Of a stretch of DNA of 64,000 bases, positions 32,680-43,115 are shown piece after piece. Made by a program: the position numbers and the translations under genes. Numbering within the stretch: the stretch's first letter is position 1; each line of letters begins with the position of its first letter. This DNA is from Hyaloraphidium curvatum. Its lineage: Eukaryota; Monoblepharomycota; Hyaloraphidiomycetes; Hyaloraphidiales; Hyaloraphidiaceae. Under the pieces are notes generated by a model, which did not search any database, was not told the DNA's origin, and was given only the letters and a program-made list of their open reading frames with translations. Location: positions 248,001 to 312,000 of the forward strand of contig JAIVFI010000005.1 in NCBI GenBank assembly GCA_025558095.1. Reading direction: 5' to 3'.

Positions 32680-33812
32680 TCAGCTAGGCCCGTCCTGGCC
32701 GTACTCGTCGATCCACAGCAGGTCCGACAGCTCGTCCCAGACCAGGGACTGCAGGATCCGGTAGAACGGGCTGGTGCCCTCCATGATCTTGCGGACCGTC
32801 AGGCCCTTGAGGTACTTTTCCCACGACTTGCTCTCCCAGAGGTGGATGCCGAAGTTCTCTCTGAAGTCCCACGAGCTGCCCAGGAACAGCTCGTGCAGCG
32901 CCGGGTCGTCCCACATGGGCCAGAAGAAGCGGGTGTGGCCCAGCGTGGTGAGGATGTCGGGGCGGTTGCGCGACATCATGCCCGGGAGGCTGGAAGACGG
33001 AGGTGAGGACTAAAGGTGGCACGCGAGGCCGGAGACACCCACATGACGGAATGGTGGTTCCAGTCGCTCTGGTTGAACGACCTATAGCTGTCCAGCCACA
33101 TGTCGATGAATTCGGCGCCCTTCTTTGCCAGGATCACGGCGTTGCACAGGCCTATCCGTCCGCCCTCGCCCTCCTGGGCCATCACGACGTCGTGGCTCAG
33201 CAGCGGGTCGAACGGCCGCAGCACGAGCACGTCCATGTCCAGGTAGATCCCGCCGTAGCGCTGCAGCGCGCGCAGCCGCACGATGTCCGCGCGGTGGGCA
33301 AAGTGGTCCACGGGGTTGCCAAAGACCTCGGTGAAGGGCTTTATGGGAGCCAGCACGAGGAAGCGGCGGGCGTGGCGGAACCACCTGCTCGACGGCAGGT
33401 TGATGTGGTGGTACAGCATGGCCGTTGGCCGCAGGTGCTTGTGCGCGGCCTTGATGACCAGGTAGTTCACGAGCGAGAAGTCGATGTGCGCATCCGACCG
33501 CAGGCCGAAGACGAAGTGCACCACGCGCGGGATCGACTCGTTTGCGCACAGCGCCGGCGGCGTGTCGAGCGGCACGGCAGTGTTCGGGCAGCCGGCGATC
33601 GACGCGCACGGGCGGCGCCATGCCGGGCGCGAGAGCAGCAGCACGGCGTGCGCGAGCAGCGCGGCGAGCAGCGCGGCGCGCCACCACCGCGGCGGCCCGC
33701 GCGAGCGGTCCTTTGCCGACAGCGGCGGCGGCAGGCTCGGCACCGCCTCGCCGTTGCTAAAGTCGGCCATTGCCGGGCCTGCCTCGTCCACAGACGACGG
33801 GGTGCCGATCAT
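32680..33812 (-). CDS. Type-II Golgi glycosyltransferase with DXD motif
   Basis: Exons 33812-33043 and 32989-32680 give 359 aa (a later Met at 33770 is possible). One N-terminal transmembrane anchor (WWRAALLAALLAHAVLLL) is followed by a lumenal domain with IPRVVHFVFGL, YGGIYLDMDVLVLRP (the DXD of sugar-nucleotide binding) and FNQSDWNHHSV. This fits the Gly_transf_sug family (Och1 / alpha-1,4-galactosyltransferase-like). Splicing AT|C restores HHSVILPGMMSRNRPD. It probably adds a hexose or HexNAc to glycoproteins or glycolipids in the Golgi; donor and acceptor are unknown. Confidence 0.88.
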
Positions 33813-33917
33813 GCATACCGCACCAACGATCACAACAATCCACCAGCGCTCTCGCGCTACTGCCGGAGCACGCCTCCGTGCCTCGCGGCCCGAATCAGTG
33901 GTCTCTGCATTTGCATC
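33813..33917. promoter_or_regulatory. 105-bp divergent promoter region
   Basis: The glycosyltransferase and sulfite-oxidase-like starts are 105 bp apart on opposite strands. If the glycosyltransferase begins at 33770 the gap is 147 bp. No clear element is seen. Confidence 0.4.
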
Positions 33918-35345
33918 ATGGCGTCCGCGGCGGCTGCGACGCGTACCGTGCCGCGGAATCCGTTCGTCACCACCAATCCGCCAAAAGGCCACTCGCCGCC
34001 GTCCACATTCACGGCGCAGGAGGTGATGCTGGCGAACCGCAACTACGGGCAGCCTTCGGAGACGCTGCGGCTCGCCCGGACACCGACCGGTCTCCACTAC
34101 ACTCTGAATCATTTCGACGTCCATGTCTTTGAGGAAGACGCGGACTCGTGGGAGCTGGAAGTCGGCGGCATGGTCCGCAGTCCCCGCCGCCTCACGCTTC
34201 ACGACATCCGTGATGCTGCGAAGCGGAGTGGCTGGGAGCGGACAATCAGGGTGGTGTTGGAGTGCGCCGGCAACGGAAGGGCATCGTTGACAGCCGCGGC
34301 ACCGCCCGAGGACACCGGCCTGACTCTAGACGGAGGCTTCGCGCCAAAGTGGCCGAGCATGCCCTGGACCACGACGGCAGCGTCGACTGCCGACTGGACG
34401 GGCATGCCTCTCTCTAGGCTGCTCGTCGACATGTGCGGCGGGCTTGAGGAATCCGCAGTGGACCTTGTCTTTTACGGAGCCGACTTCGGCCACGACGGAA
34501 AGTGCAACATGCACTACTACGCCCGGAGTCTGCCCGCGGACATGTTCGGCCCCCCGGATCCAGCCAAGCCGCGGCCTTCGCCGGACGATATCCTCGTATG
34601 CTGGGCCATGAACGGCGCCCCGCTTCTCCCGCAGCACGGCTTCCCGCTGCGGCTCGTCGTGCCGGGATTCTACGGCTGCGCCTCCGTCAAGTGGTTGACC
34701 TCAATATGTGCGATCGGAAGCCGGTTCCTCGGGCACCAGATGATGGGCACGTACATAACGCGCCAGCGCGCGCCGGCCGTGGATCCGGGCGTTCCGGTGG
34801 ACTTTATCCGCGTCAGGAGCCTCTGGGCGCCTGCGGGGGTGGTGGATTGGTACACCCGGACACGCCTGGTCTTTGTCAATCTGTCGGGTGCGACCCAGGT
34901 CGGCAAGGCCGAGGACTTTGCTCTAACGGGCAAGGCCGTCCCCGCCGAGCACGTCGTGGTTCCCAAAGAAGACGTGGCGGCGATCACGGTGCGCGGACGG
35001 GCATGGGTCGGATCGCCGGCGGTCCCGCGGACCCGCGTGGTCAGGGTGGAGGTTTCGTCCAACGGCGGGGAAACATGGGACGCCGCTGAGCTCGGCAGCG
35101 ACTCCGTCCCACCCCCCGATTCATCTTCGGACCTCGTCACATTCTCGTGGGTTCCGTTCTCGTACGATTACAAGGTCCGTGTGCCGGATAAGGCGGAAGC
35201 TCCCTTGGACGATTCGTATCACAGGCTCCTGTGCCGCGCGATCGACTCGGAAGGAAGGGTGCAGCCGACAGAGAGCCCATGGGACTGGCAGGGCTTCGCA
35301 AAGAACGGGGCGGACGCGCTCGAGTTCTGGCTCAGATTCATCTAG
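33918..35345 (+). CDS. Molybdopterin sulfite oxidase-like protein without cytochrome b5 domain
   Basis: A single exon encodes 475 aa. The Moco domain shows LHYTLNHFDVH, the cysteine ligand in VLECAGNGR, and SVKWLTSI; the dimerisation domain shows VVRVEVSSNGGETW and ends in CRAIDSEGRVQP...WDWQG. No N-terminal b5 haem domain is present, unlike animal sulfite oxidase but like plant and many bacterial forms. The likely activity is sulfite to sulfate or a related oxotransfer. No clear targeting signal is seen, although residues 1-15 (MASAAAATRTVPRNP) could be a weak presequence. The motif GTYITRQRAPAVDPGVPV is closer to bacterial-type members, an impression from memory. Confidence 0.9.
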   Translation: MASAAAATRTVPRNPFVTTNPPKGHSPPSTFTAQEVMLANRNYGQPSETLRLARTPTGLHYTLNHFDVHVFEEDADSWELEVGGMVRSPRRLTLHDIRDAAKRSGWERTIRVVLECAGNGRASLTAAAPPEDTGLTLDGGFAPKWPSMPWTTTAASTADWTGMPLSRLLVDMCGGLEESAVDLVFYGADFGHDGKCNMHYYARSLPADMFGPPDPAKPRPSPDDILVCWAMNGAPLLPQHGFPLRLVVPGFYGCASVKWLTSICAIGSRFLGHQMMGTYITRQRAPAVDPGVPVDFIRVRSLWAPAGVVDWYTRTRLVFVNLSGATQVGKAEDFALTGKAVPAEHVVVPKEDVAAITVRGRAWVGSPAVPRTRVVRVEVSSNGGETWDAAELGSDSVPPPDSSSDLVTFSWVPFSYDYKVRVPDKAEAPLDDSYHRLLCRAIDSEGRVQPTESPWDWQGFAKNGADALEFWLRFI

Positions 35346-35371
35346 TCGGAATTGACGCAGCTAAACAGGGC

Positions 35372-38300
35372 TCATAGCGATACACGGATGTCCGCCTCCA
35401 TGCTGCCCCGTCCCGCATGGAATTGTTTTTCGGCCCGGTCCCCGGCCTCGAGCATCATCTTCTCCATCTCCCACAGTCCGTTCCCGCCCACGAACCAGCT
35501 CGCGAGCGTGGATGCCGCCGTGCGCCCGAGGCTCACGAGGTTCTCCTCGATCGACTCGTTGTCGGCGCTCAGGAACGACAGCCAGGATTTCTGGACAGGA
35601 TATATGCGCACGTCCACGACCTCGGGCTCGGGTGCCGTGGCCAGCTGGTTCAGCACGTCCCTGACCTTGTCCGGAAGCAGCGTCGTGCGGGCCCTGAGCC
35701 CCAGGTCGACCGCCGCGGCGATCGCGGCGTGGGTGCCGCCCAGCTCGTCCACGAGGCCGTTCTCCTTGGCCTGCTCCCCCGAAAAGACGCGGCCGCCCGT
35801 CACGGCGTCCAGTTTCCGCTCGCGCTCCTCCTCCGGCAGCTCGCTCCAGCCGCGGGCATCGGCGACGCGCTTGCGGAAGACGCGGTACATGCTTTCGATG
35901 CTGCGCTCCGTGCGCTCAATCTCCTTCGCGTCCAGGTCGTGGAAGATGGAGGCGAACTTGGCCGAGTCGGTGGTCATCACGTCGTCCGTGGTGACGCCGA
36001 ACTTGTCCAGGAATTCGGGTGTGAGCCACGGGCGAAGGGAGGCAACGCCGATGGAGCCCGTGATCGTGCCAGCTGGACAGGAGACTTGTCAGCGAACTCA
36101 GACCAACAACCCGCGCTCGACACCCACGCATTGCGATGATCTTGTCGGCGCCCGATGCAGCATAGTAGCCGCCGCTGGCGCAGACGTTGCCCATGCTGGC
36201 CACCACGGGCTTGCCCGTCGATTCCCTGACGTTCTTGACTGCCTCCCAGATCGTGTCCGAAGCCAGCGCGTCGCCGCCGCCAGAGTCGATCCGCAGCACG
36301 ACCACCTCGACGTCGTTGTCCCGCGCGGCCTCGGACATGGCCTTGACCACGTGGTTGCCGCCGCCGGGGCCGTCGCCGCGGCTGATGTTGCCCGTCAGGT
36401 ACACGAGACCGACCACCATCCGGTTCACGTTCAGGCGCTGCGATTTGGCGCCGTCGATGGCGCCGGCCCCCTTGGCAGGCACCAGAGGGTTGGGGAACCA
36501 GCGCTTCTTGTTGCGAGCGAGCTCGTAGTCGCGGGCCACCTTGTACCTGGACACCAAGTACTGATTTAGCCCCCACAGCGAAAGGATCACGAAAGTTCCC
36601 ACCGGTAAATCGACATGGTGTTCACGTGATCTTTCTTTGGCCCCCAGGTCGGGAGAATTATGCCGCCCAAGGACCACGGCGCGCCCATCTCCTCCCGGGC
36701 CTTGCTCCGGACCTGCCCCTCCCAGACATCGCCGAGGAACCAGTCGACAATGTCCCTGCGGTACTTGAGCACGTCGATGAAACCGGCCTTCAGCGCCTCC
36801 TTGGCCGTCATCGGGCCGCGGTCGATGATCTTGCGGACAAATCCGACCGATTCCTCCATCTCCTGCTCGGTGAGGAAGGCGTGGGCGGGGAAGAAGGAAG
36901 CACCGATCCCCGTGATCGGCCCGTCCTTGACCAGGCTCCTGGGCTCGTGACCGCCCACGACCGCACTGGCCTTGATTGCCTCCAACACGTGCTCTGGAAC
37001 GCCCGCCTTGGCGTTCTGCGCAGCGATGGCGTAGAGATCCGAGACCTCCGGTTCCCCCCGCTCCTGCAGCTGCCCTTTCTCCAGCTGCGTCATCGTGGCA
37101 TCGTGATCCACGAGCCGGAGGCGGCCGGCGCGGCCCTGGGCGATACCAGCCACGAACTGCTCGTTGAGGTTCGAGAAGAGCGAGAGCATGTTGGCCTTGA
37201 TCTCGGGGCTGTACTCGGTGCCCTGGACATTCGAGAGGACCGACTTGTACTGCTCCCTGGTGAAGGTGCGAACCTGGATCTTCAGCCGGTCGAGGAGATT
37301 GCGGAAGAACTGTAACGTAACGAAGCGAGACGTATTAGCGGAGACCCATCGATCACGGGAACCGACGTACGGGCTGGGCGCTTCCAAAGCCAAACAGCGG
37401 CAGGCTAGACATCGGCTCGGCGCGGATCTCGTCGAAGACGGAGGCAAGATAGTATCCAATCTGTGATTCTGCGCCCGGGATCAGTCAATGAGGAAAGATG
37501 GTTGAGAGCACAAGGTACCAAAAGTATCCGTGTACGCAACCATGAGGAAGTTGCCCTCGCCAAAGCGTTCCGCTTTGGCAGCCCTGAGGTTCATCAGAGC
37601 CTCCCTGATTTCTTGGGCCTGAGCAAAGCCGATGCCACCGCGCGCCGAGAACTGGCCAGCGGAAGCCAAGTCGAGCACCAGACCTGCCCCGCGAGATTAG
37701 GAAACTATTGCCACGCTAAGGAGGTCAGAAGAGCCACACCAGTAATGCGGTCGTCCGATTCAATGTCCTTGATCGCCTGAAGGAAGTCGATGAGGGAGAT
37801 GAACCGCTCGGCCATGCCAGAGATCGGGTTGCTCCGCGCGAGGGCTTCCCGAAAACCGCCGATCGGTGGTTGCTCGTCAATCGCCAATTTCTAGCCGAGC
37901 CGAACAGCTTTAGAAGGGTACCTCCCAAACGGCGGCCGAACCCACGTCAAGCCGCCATCGAACGATGGTTCCGTCCCGAACGCGCAAGAACTCGCGCTGC
38001 CGCAACTGCGCCTGGGCGATCCTCAGGGCAATCAAGGCAAAGATGGCGAGGCGAAACACGCGACCGGGCTTCCATCTCGCGTTGAATGCCTCGAGACGCG
38101 CCGAAGCCCGCGCGAAGATGCCAGGGCGCTTCGGCGGCGGAGGCGGGGGTGTTCCGGCAGCCGCACCAGCGACCGCGGGCGCCTCCGGGGGAGCCGCGGC
38201 AGCACCACCCTCGGGAATGGTCGCCATAGCGCGGCGGGCCGTGGGCGATGGGCTCCACCCGCTGCCGATCCGAGCTCTCCACGCCCAGGTCATTCTTGTG

Positions 38301-38389
38301 GTCGCATAACCCAAAGGACGCGACGTTGCTGGCTGCAGCGCGGCATTCCCCTGCCGGAACGTCGCCGGCGGCCTGCCGAAGCCGCTCAT
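35372..38389 (-). CDS. SPPA: Signal peptide peptidase SppA (protease IV, S49)
   Basis: Seven exons join in frame to 894 aa: 38389-37946, 37890-37740, 37683-37519, 37468-37371, 37309-36603, 36546-36128 and 36072-35372. Residues 1-55 are Arg-rich without acids, like a mitochondrial presequence; a hydrophobic segment (VFRLAIFALIALRIAQ) follows. The first S49 half runs from DDRITGLVLDLASAG to YYLASVFDEI, and the second contains VVVLRIDSGGGDALASDTIWEA, VASMGNVCASGGYYAAS with the nucleophile Ser of SGGYY, and AMPGTITGSIGV, which is rebuilt by splicing. Two halves plus length match the 67-kDa-type SppA. It cleaves leftover signal peptides or damaged membrane proteins in bacteria and in plant thylakoids. 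Location here is unproven, with mitochondrial import plausible. Confidence 0.93.
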
Positions 38390-38627
38390 GGCAGCAGAAG
38401 CGGAGATTCGGTGCGGCCGGGTCTTGCGCGTCGTCCCGATCTCCGCAAGTGATCTCCGCGTCCAATCTGCCGCTTCACGTCGTTGGAGGCGTCGAAACCC
38501 AAGGAAAGCAAACAGATGCAGCGCTCGTTTCGTTAATGGTATCGATAGATACACTGACTGCCTCGTTCAACCTCCAGCGTGTCACCGTGTCCCAGCTCCA
38601 TGTCGTAGCAACTCAACCACAACCCGT

Positions 38628-39300
38628 TCAACCGAGTAGATACAGCCGTTCTCCGACGTCCGCGACCAGCCAATCCAGACCAGTGAGGAGGTTCTGTCCC
38701 GTGTACGCGGAGCATCCCTGGATCGCCCAGTGGTGCCCCTTCAGCATCTCGGCACCCTCCTCAAGGCCCAGCAACCTCGCGATCTCGTCCACGGTCCGCG
38801 CTCCCGGCAGATCCTGCTTGTTGGCAAACACCAACAGCGATGCCCCGGCCAGCCGCTCTTCCTTGAGCAGCTCCCCAAGTTCCGCCCGCGCGTCCGTTAT
38901 CCGCGGGTCCGACGCGTCCACGACAAAGACGAGACCGTCGGTGGACTCGAAATAGTTGCGCCAGTACGGTCGAATCGTCCGCTGGCCGCCAATGTCCCAG
39001 ATGTTGAGCTTGTACCTTTGACACAGGTTCAGAACGCGAACCCCCGGTTGGGACCCCGCAGAGCCCACCCTTTGTGCTCCAAGGTCTCAATGTTGAAGCC
39101 CAACGTGGGAGAGATGGTGTCGATAGGCATGCCCATGATCCGCTTGCAGATCGTCGTCTTGCCCGCGTTGTCCAGACCCCTTCAGAGGACGACGAGTCGG
39201 CACGCATCCGGAGGCCGAAACGCGTCCAAACCAACAGAACGAGGATCCGCATCTCCTTCTCCTTTTGCCGCGCTTTTCGGATGATGGTAAGCAGGCCCAT
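38628..39300 (-). CDS. ARL2: ARF-like small GTPase ARL2
   Basis: Exons 39300-39236, 39179-39069 and 39015-38628 give 187 aa. Splicing of the GTTGGT donor rebuilds [12 protein letters not shown] (P-loop), and the second splice rebuilds [15 protein letters not shown] (switch II, G3). NKQD (G4) and the GCSAYTG segment (G5-like) follow. The start [18 protein letters not shown] matches ARL2 closely. ARL2 works with tubulin cofactor D in tubulin folding and with lipidated-cargo release factors. The call is strong by residue pattern. Confidence 0.95.
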
Positions 39301-39465
39301 GGTGTGGGGCTGCCGACGGAATGGAAGGCTCGAAGGACCGCGGTGCCGTCTCGTCATCACAAGTTTACCGGTCGACGATTCCCGTTCATCCCGAAAAGCT
39401 ACAATCGCGCACGATGACCATTGCTAACTCCTACCACCAGCGAAGAATGTGTCCATCGTTTGCGT

Positions 39466-40333
39466 TCACTCCTTGTTCTTGGCAGCGCCGACGATCTGCT
39501 CGCCGACTTCACGACCCCTGGCGCCCACGAAGCCTTGGTTCCCGGGGCCGGCGGCCGATCCCTGGCGCTTGACCCCGGTGCCGTAGGCGTAAACCATTGT
39601 GCCTGAAGTACCAACTCGGTCACTTCCGATGCTTCGACGTGCGATCGCACGCTTACCGCCGAGATAGGCCGAGTAGAGGGCTCCGGCAAATCCAGTCATG
39701 CTAGCCATCGCGGTAGCGGCGGTGGGCTCGAAGGAGGGACGGCCACGGCGAGCTGCGATGTTGAAAAGGCTGATCGACAGGGCCGTGACGTTCAGCAGAG
39801 CGTGCGTGAACGCCGTGTCACGTTTCCCTTGGATGTTGAAGTATTCGGCAAGGCCGGTCAGGGCAGCAGGGACGGCTGTGGCGACCGCGAGCACGTGCAT
39901 CCAGTAGGAGCTATCAGCAGAAGGCGGCGATCGCAGGGGAGCCGGTGGGTGATCGCGAGATCCACGTGGACGAGGAAGACAAAAGTGCGTTTAGATCGAG
40001 CCATGAGCCGGCAGTTGGACACGTCGACGACCCACAAAGGACCGATGGCGAGTCCAGAGCCCCCGAAAATGATCTCCTGACCAGGCATTTTGCCCATGAG
40101 CTTGGCGTACCCATCGGCGCCAAATGCCGTGAGAAAGAAGGCGAGCGGGACGTGAACCTGGCAAGCTCGGTCGTCAAGCGTCGCTGAAGGTGGTTAGAGA
40201 AGTCACGCACAAGCATGGGGTGAAGGGGGTGGGGGTTGTTGAGCACGTCGCCGCTGGCCAGGCGGTGGAGGAACGAGGCCGTCGGCGGGATGGCGCTCGC
40301 GGCGGTGCTGGAGGCGGAGCTCGAAGACGACAT
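39466..40333 (-). CDS. DUF2231-like membrane protein
   Basis: Exons 40333-40211, 40157-40036 and 39910-39466 give 229 aa. Joining exons 1 and 2 gives HPLHPMLVHVPLAFFLTAFGADGYAKL, the HPxLVHFP signature seen at the start of DUF2231 domains. Further hydrophobic segments are MHVLAVATAVPAALTGLAEYF and ALLNVTALSISLFNIAA. The C-terminal 60 residues are Gly/Arg-rich. Role unknown; quinone- or haem-linked membrane functions are only suggested for the family. The second intron is 125 nt, longer than its neighbours. Confidence 0.78.
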
Positions 40334-40510
40334 TGCGAATGACTGCGTTTGTGTAGCGGTGATGGGGCGGGACGACGCGCGTGTTTTTGAAGTTCGGACA
40401 ACGATGAGGTGGCACCCTGGTCCGCGAAAACGGATCGGATCGGGGAAGCCCCTACAAAAACACGCGCACATCGAAATGGCGCTTCAAAAGAGCTTCGAAG
40501 CAAGTTTGTA

Positions 40511-42510
40511 TTAATCCGCAAAAGCAAACACTTCGACCTCGTCCGCCACAAACATCCCCCCGATGCCCTGGCTCCCGTCCAGCGGGGTGTTTGCGAACGT
40601 GTGGCAGGGCCCCGTCGATCCTTCGAGGTCTACATCGAGGGTCAGCGCCGCTCGGGATCCGCCTCCGCCGATGCATAGGGACGTCTTGGTCGCCAGAACA
40701 AAGAGGCTTGCGCTTTCGGGCGTCGCAGAGAAACGCCGACCGAGGAAGATCGGGGAGGGCATCGCAGATCCCGGAGCGGCGGATGCGGAGCTCGTGGGCT
40801 CTGACGGTGCCGGAGCAAGCTCTGTGAGCAGCGATCGCTCGTCGGCCGTGAGCACGGCCGGCGCCTCGGTGTCCTCGCCGATCCCGCGCAGGGCGTTCTC
40901 GTTTGCGCTTCCTCGCAAGACGCTTTCCACGCTGCCGAGCTCCCTGCCGGCCCTCGCCACGGCCTCGGCGGCGTACTTGGGATCCACTGCTTCCCCAACA
41001 TGTAGGCCAACCCATGCCCACATCTTGGCGGCGGGTTCGAGCGTGAACACGAAAGTCTCGCCAGTTCCCCCGTATCGGGCCTTGTTATCCGGCACCGGAT
41101 CCAGGGAGCAGGAAATGAATGCCCCAAAGACCGAAGAGCCGGTACGCACGACCAGGAGAAGCGGCGAACGCTCGGCAACCCGATCGTAGAGTGTGCCGAG
41201 CCGGAACCCGTGTTCCCCGGCCTTGAAGACCAGTTCCAGAGGCCGGGAGTTGAGCGCTTCGGGGATCCAAGACCAGAGGAACACCCAGGCATCCTCCTTG
41301 ATCACGTCTGCCGCCGGTGGGGCTGCGGTGCTTGGCGTCGCACCGCTGCCCGGAATGGACGGTGATCGCAGCTTGGGCTGCAGCCTCCGCGCAGGTCCGG
41401 CATCCTCGAGGTTTTGCGTGCTCACGGAAATTGATGGCAAAGGGGGTAGATCGTCGCGGGAGAAGGAGAAGCCGAAGGCGCGCTGCGCGAGCACCGCCGG
41501 CGGGCACCGCCAGACCGCATCCGGGCTGCGCGGCGAGAAGAGCCGAGTCACCTCAGCCGGCGTTGTGCATGCCAAGATACGTTCACGGGCGCACGAGACG
41601 ACGGCTAGGGCGTAGCGGAGCAGGATCTTGTCCCCTTCAATGGTCCAAGCGTCAGCAATGCGCAGCACCGACGCTGCCGGCAAGACGCCGAGGAAGAAGC
41701 CCGAAATCCAGCCCCCGAAGAGCTTCTCGAGCTCCCTCGGCAGGGCAGGCGACTCCCGTCGCGGATCCATCGCTGCCAAGTGGGTGTGGATCGCGGGAAG
41801 CTGCGCGAGCATGAGCTTGGAGAAGGCTCTGCCGACGGCGGCGGCATCGCGCGTGCTGACGGGCAAGCAGCGGAGTCCTTCCCGGAGCGCGCGGCCACAG
41901 AGGTAGTTCCGACCCAGAGTCTCCGTCACCCAAAGCACGTCGCCGGGATCCAGGTGGGTTAGAAGGATCGCGGCCAGGGGGGCAGCGGCGGGGAAGAAGT
42001 GGAGCGTAGGAAGGTCGTGCTGCAGACAGCACAGAACATGGTCCACCGCAGTCCATCCTGCTGCAGTTAGCATGGGCAGGGAGGTGCGCGGGAGATAGCC
42101 CCCGAACAGGGGCGGTGCCGGGGATACGGGAACGTTGGGTCCATGCGCCCGGGTCAGTGCGGCTGCAAAGTCGCGTTCGTGGGCTTCGACGGCACGAAGA
42201 TGTGAGATCAGTCGCATCTGCCATTCACAGACAGCTCTCTCCCACCTGGTGTCCGATCCAGGCCCAGCATGACGGACCATGTCTTTGCCCGAAGCGGCGG
42301 AGTTGGGCAGCCCCTCCGCACCAGAGCTTTCAAGGCTCCCGGCTTGTTCGGTGTAGCACCCAATAGAGCCACCGCATACTCGGAAGGCGCAACCTGTCAG
42401 AAGGCCGAAGCACGATGGGTTTCGAGCACGCTCAGTTGCCAGGGCCAACCCACGTCCAGCCCCGGCTCGAAGGGCAGCAAGGCCGGGTCGACCAGCGCGC
42501 CGAGATCCAT
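40511..42510 (-). CDS. TBC + TLDc domain protein (TBC1D24-like)
   Basis: Exons 42510-42454, 42393-42246 and 42183-40511 give 625 aa; the first two exons restore LKALVRRGCP and RAKTWSVMLGLDRTP, the entry of a RabGAP-TBC domain. The TBC C-terminus shows WISGFFLGVLPAASVLRIADAWTIEG. The TLDc domain begins PLELVFKAGEHGFRLGTLYDR and includes SSVFGAFISCSL and FVFTLEP. This two-domain order is known from animal TBC1D24, which binds phosphoinositides and acts in vesicle traffic and oxidative-stress resistance. The central TBC catalytic motifs (IxxDxxR, YxQ) are weak or missing, so GAP activity is doubtful. Confidence 0.85.
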
Positions 42511-43115
42511 TAAGATGCCCTGGAGTGCAAGCAAGACTCAGATTGGCCCCGTAGCGACGGGAACCCGCAGATTGATTTGGCGAAGCCGTGTTTGGAGGTT
42601 TTTTCGTAGTGAAGCTCTAACCGCAGTTTTTGTGATCGACCGAGTCCTCCAACGGACACTCTTTCACCCAGACCCGCCCCGCGGAGCAGGGACCGCCCGT
42701 CCCCGCTCCGACCCGCCCGCGACCGCCTTCGCAGCGGCACGCAGGCGCGGTCACCGCGGGCGCCCGGCACCCCGCCCGGCGGGGTCCGCCGCGCGTGCCG
42801 AAGGCGGCGGGAGGGCAGCGGAGCAGCGACAGCGGCGGGGGCCCGCGGACCGCGGCGCCGCCCGTTGCAGAGCGCGGAGGCGCAGAGGCCGCGGAGGGAG
42901 GCGGCGGAGGGCGGCACCCGAGGAGGGCGCCGAGGACAGCAGGGGCCGGAGGGCAGCCAGTTGACGGCCGGGCGGATCGCCCACCGCAGCGATGGGTCTC
43001 TTCGGCAGTGCGTACAGCGCACGTCGCCGCCGCGGATCTGGCGCGCTGACGGCCCGTTTGTGCGCCGGCCGGCGCCGTTTCCCCGCCCGCGCCCGCAGCC
43101 TTCACCGAGTCCAAA
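42511..43115. promoter_or_regulatory. GC-rich divergent region upstream of RPB1
   Basis: A 605-bp interval between the TBC/TLDc gene and RPB1. The core, about 42660-43010, is extremely GC- and CpG-rich and opens long frames on both strands without family similarity. It most likely contains the RPB1 promoter and 5' UTR; a small upstream gene cannot be excluded. Confidence 0.45.

Noticed and set aside
31228-33006. 592-residue plus frame overlapping the RRN6-like gene
   Set aside because: It is the second frame of a GC-rich exon and runs across the stop and into the antisense of the next gene.
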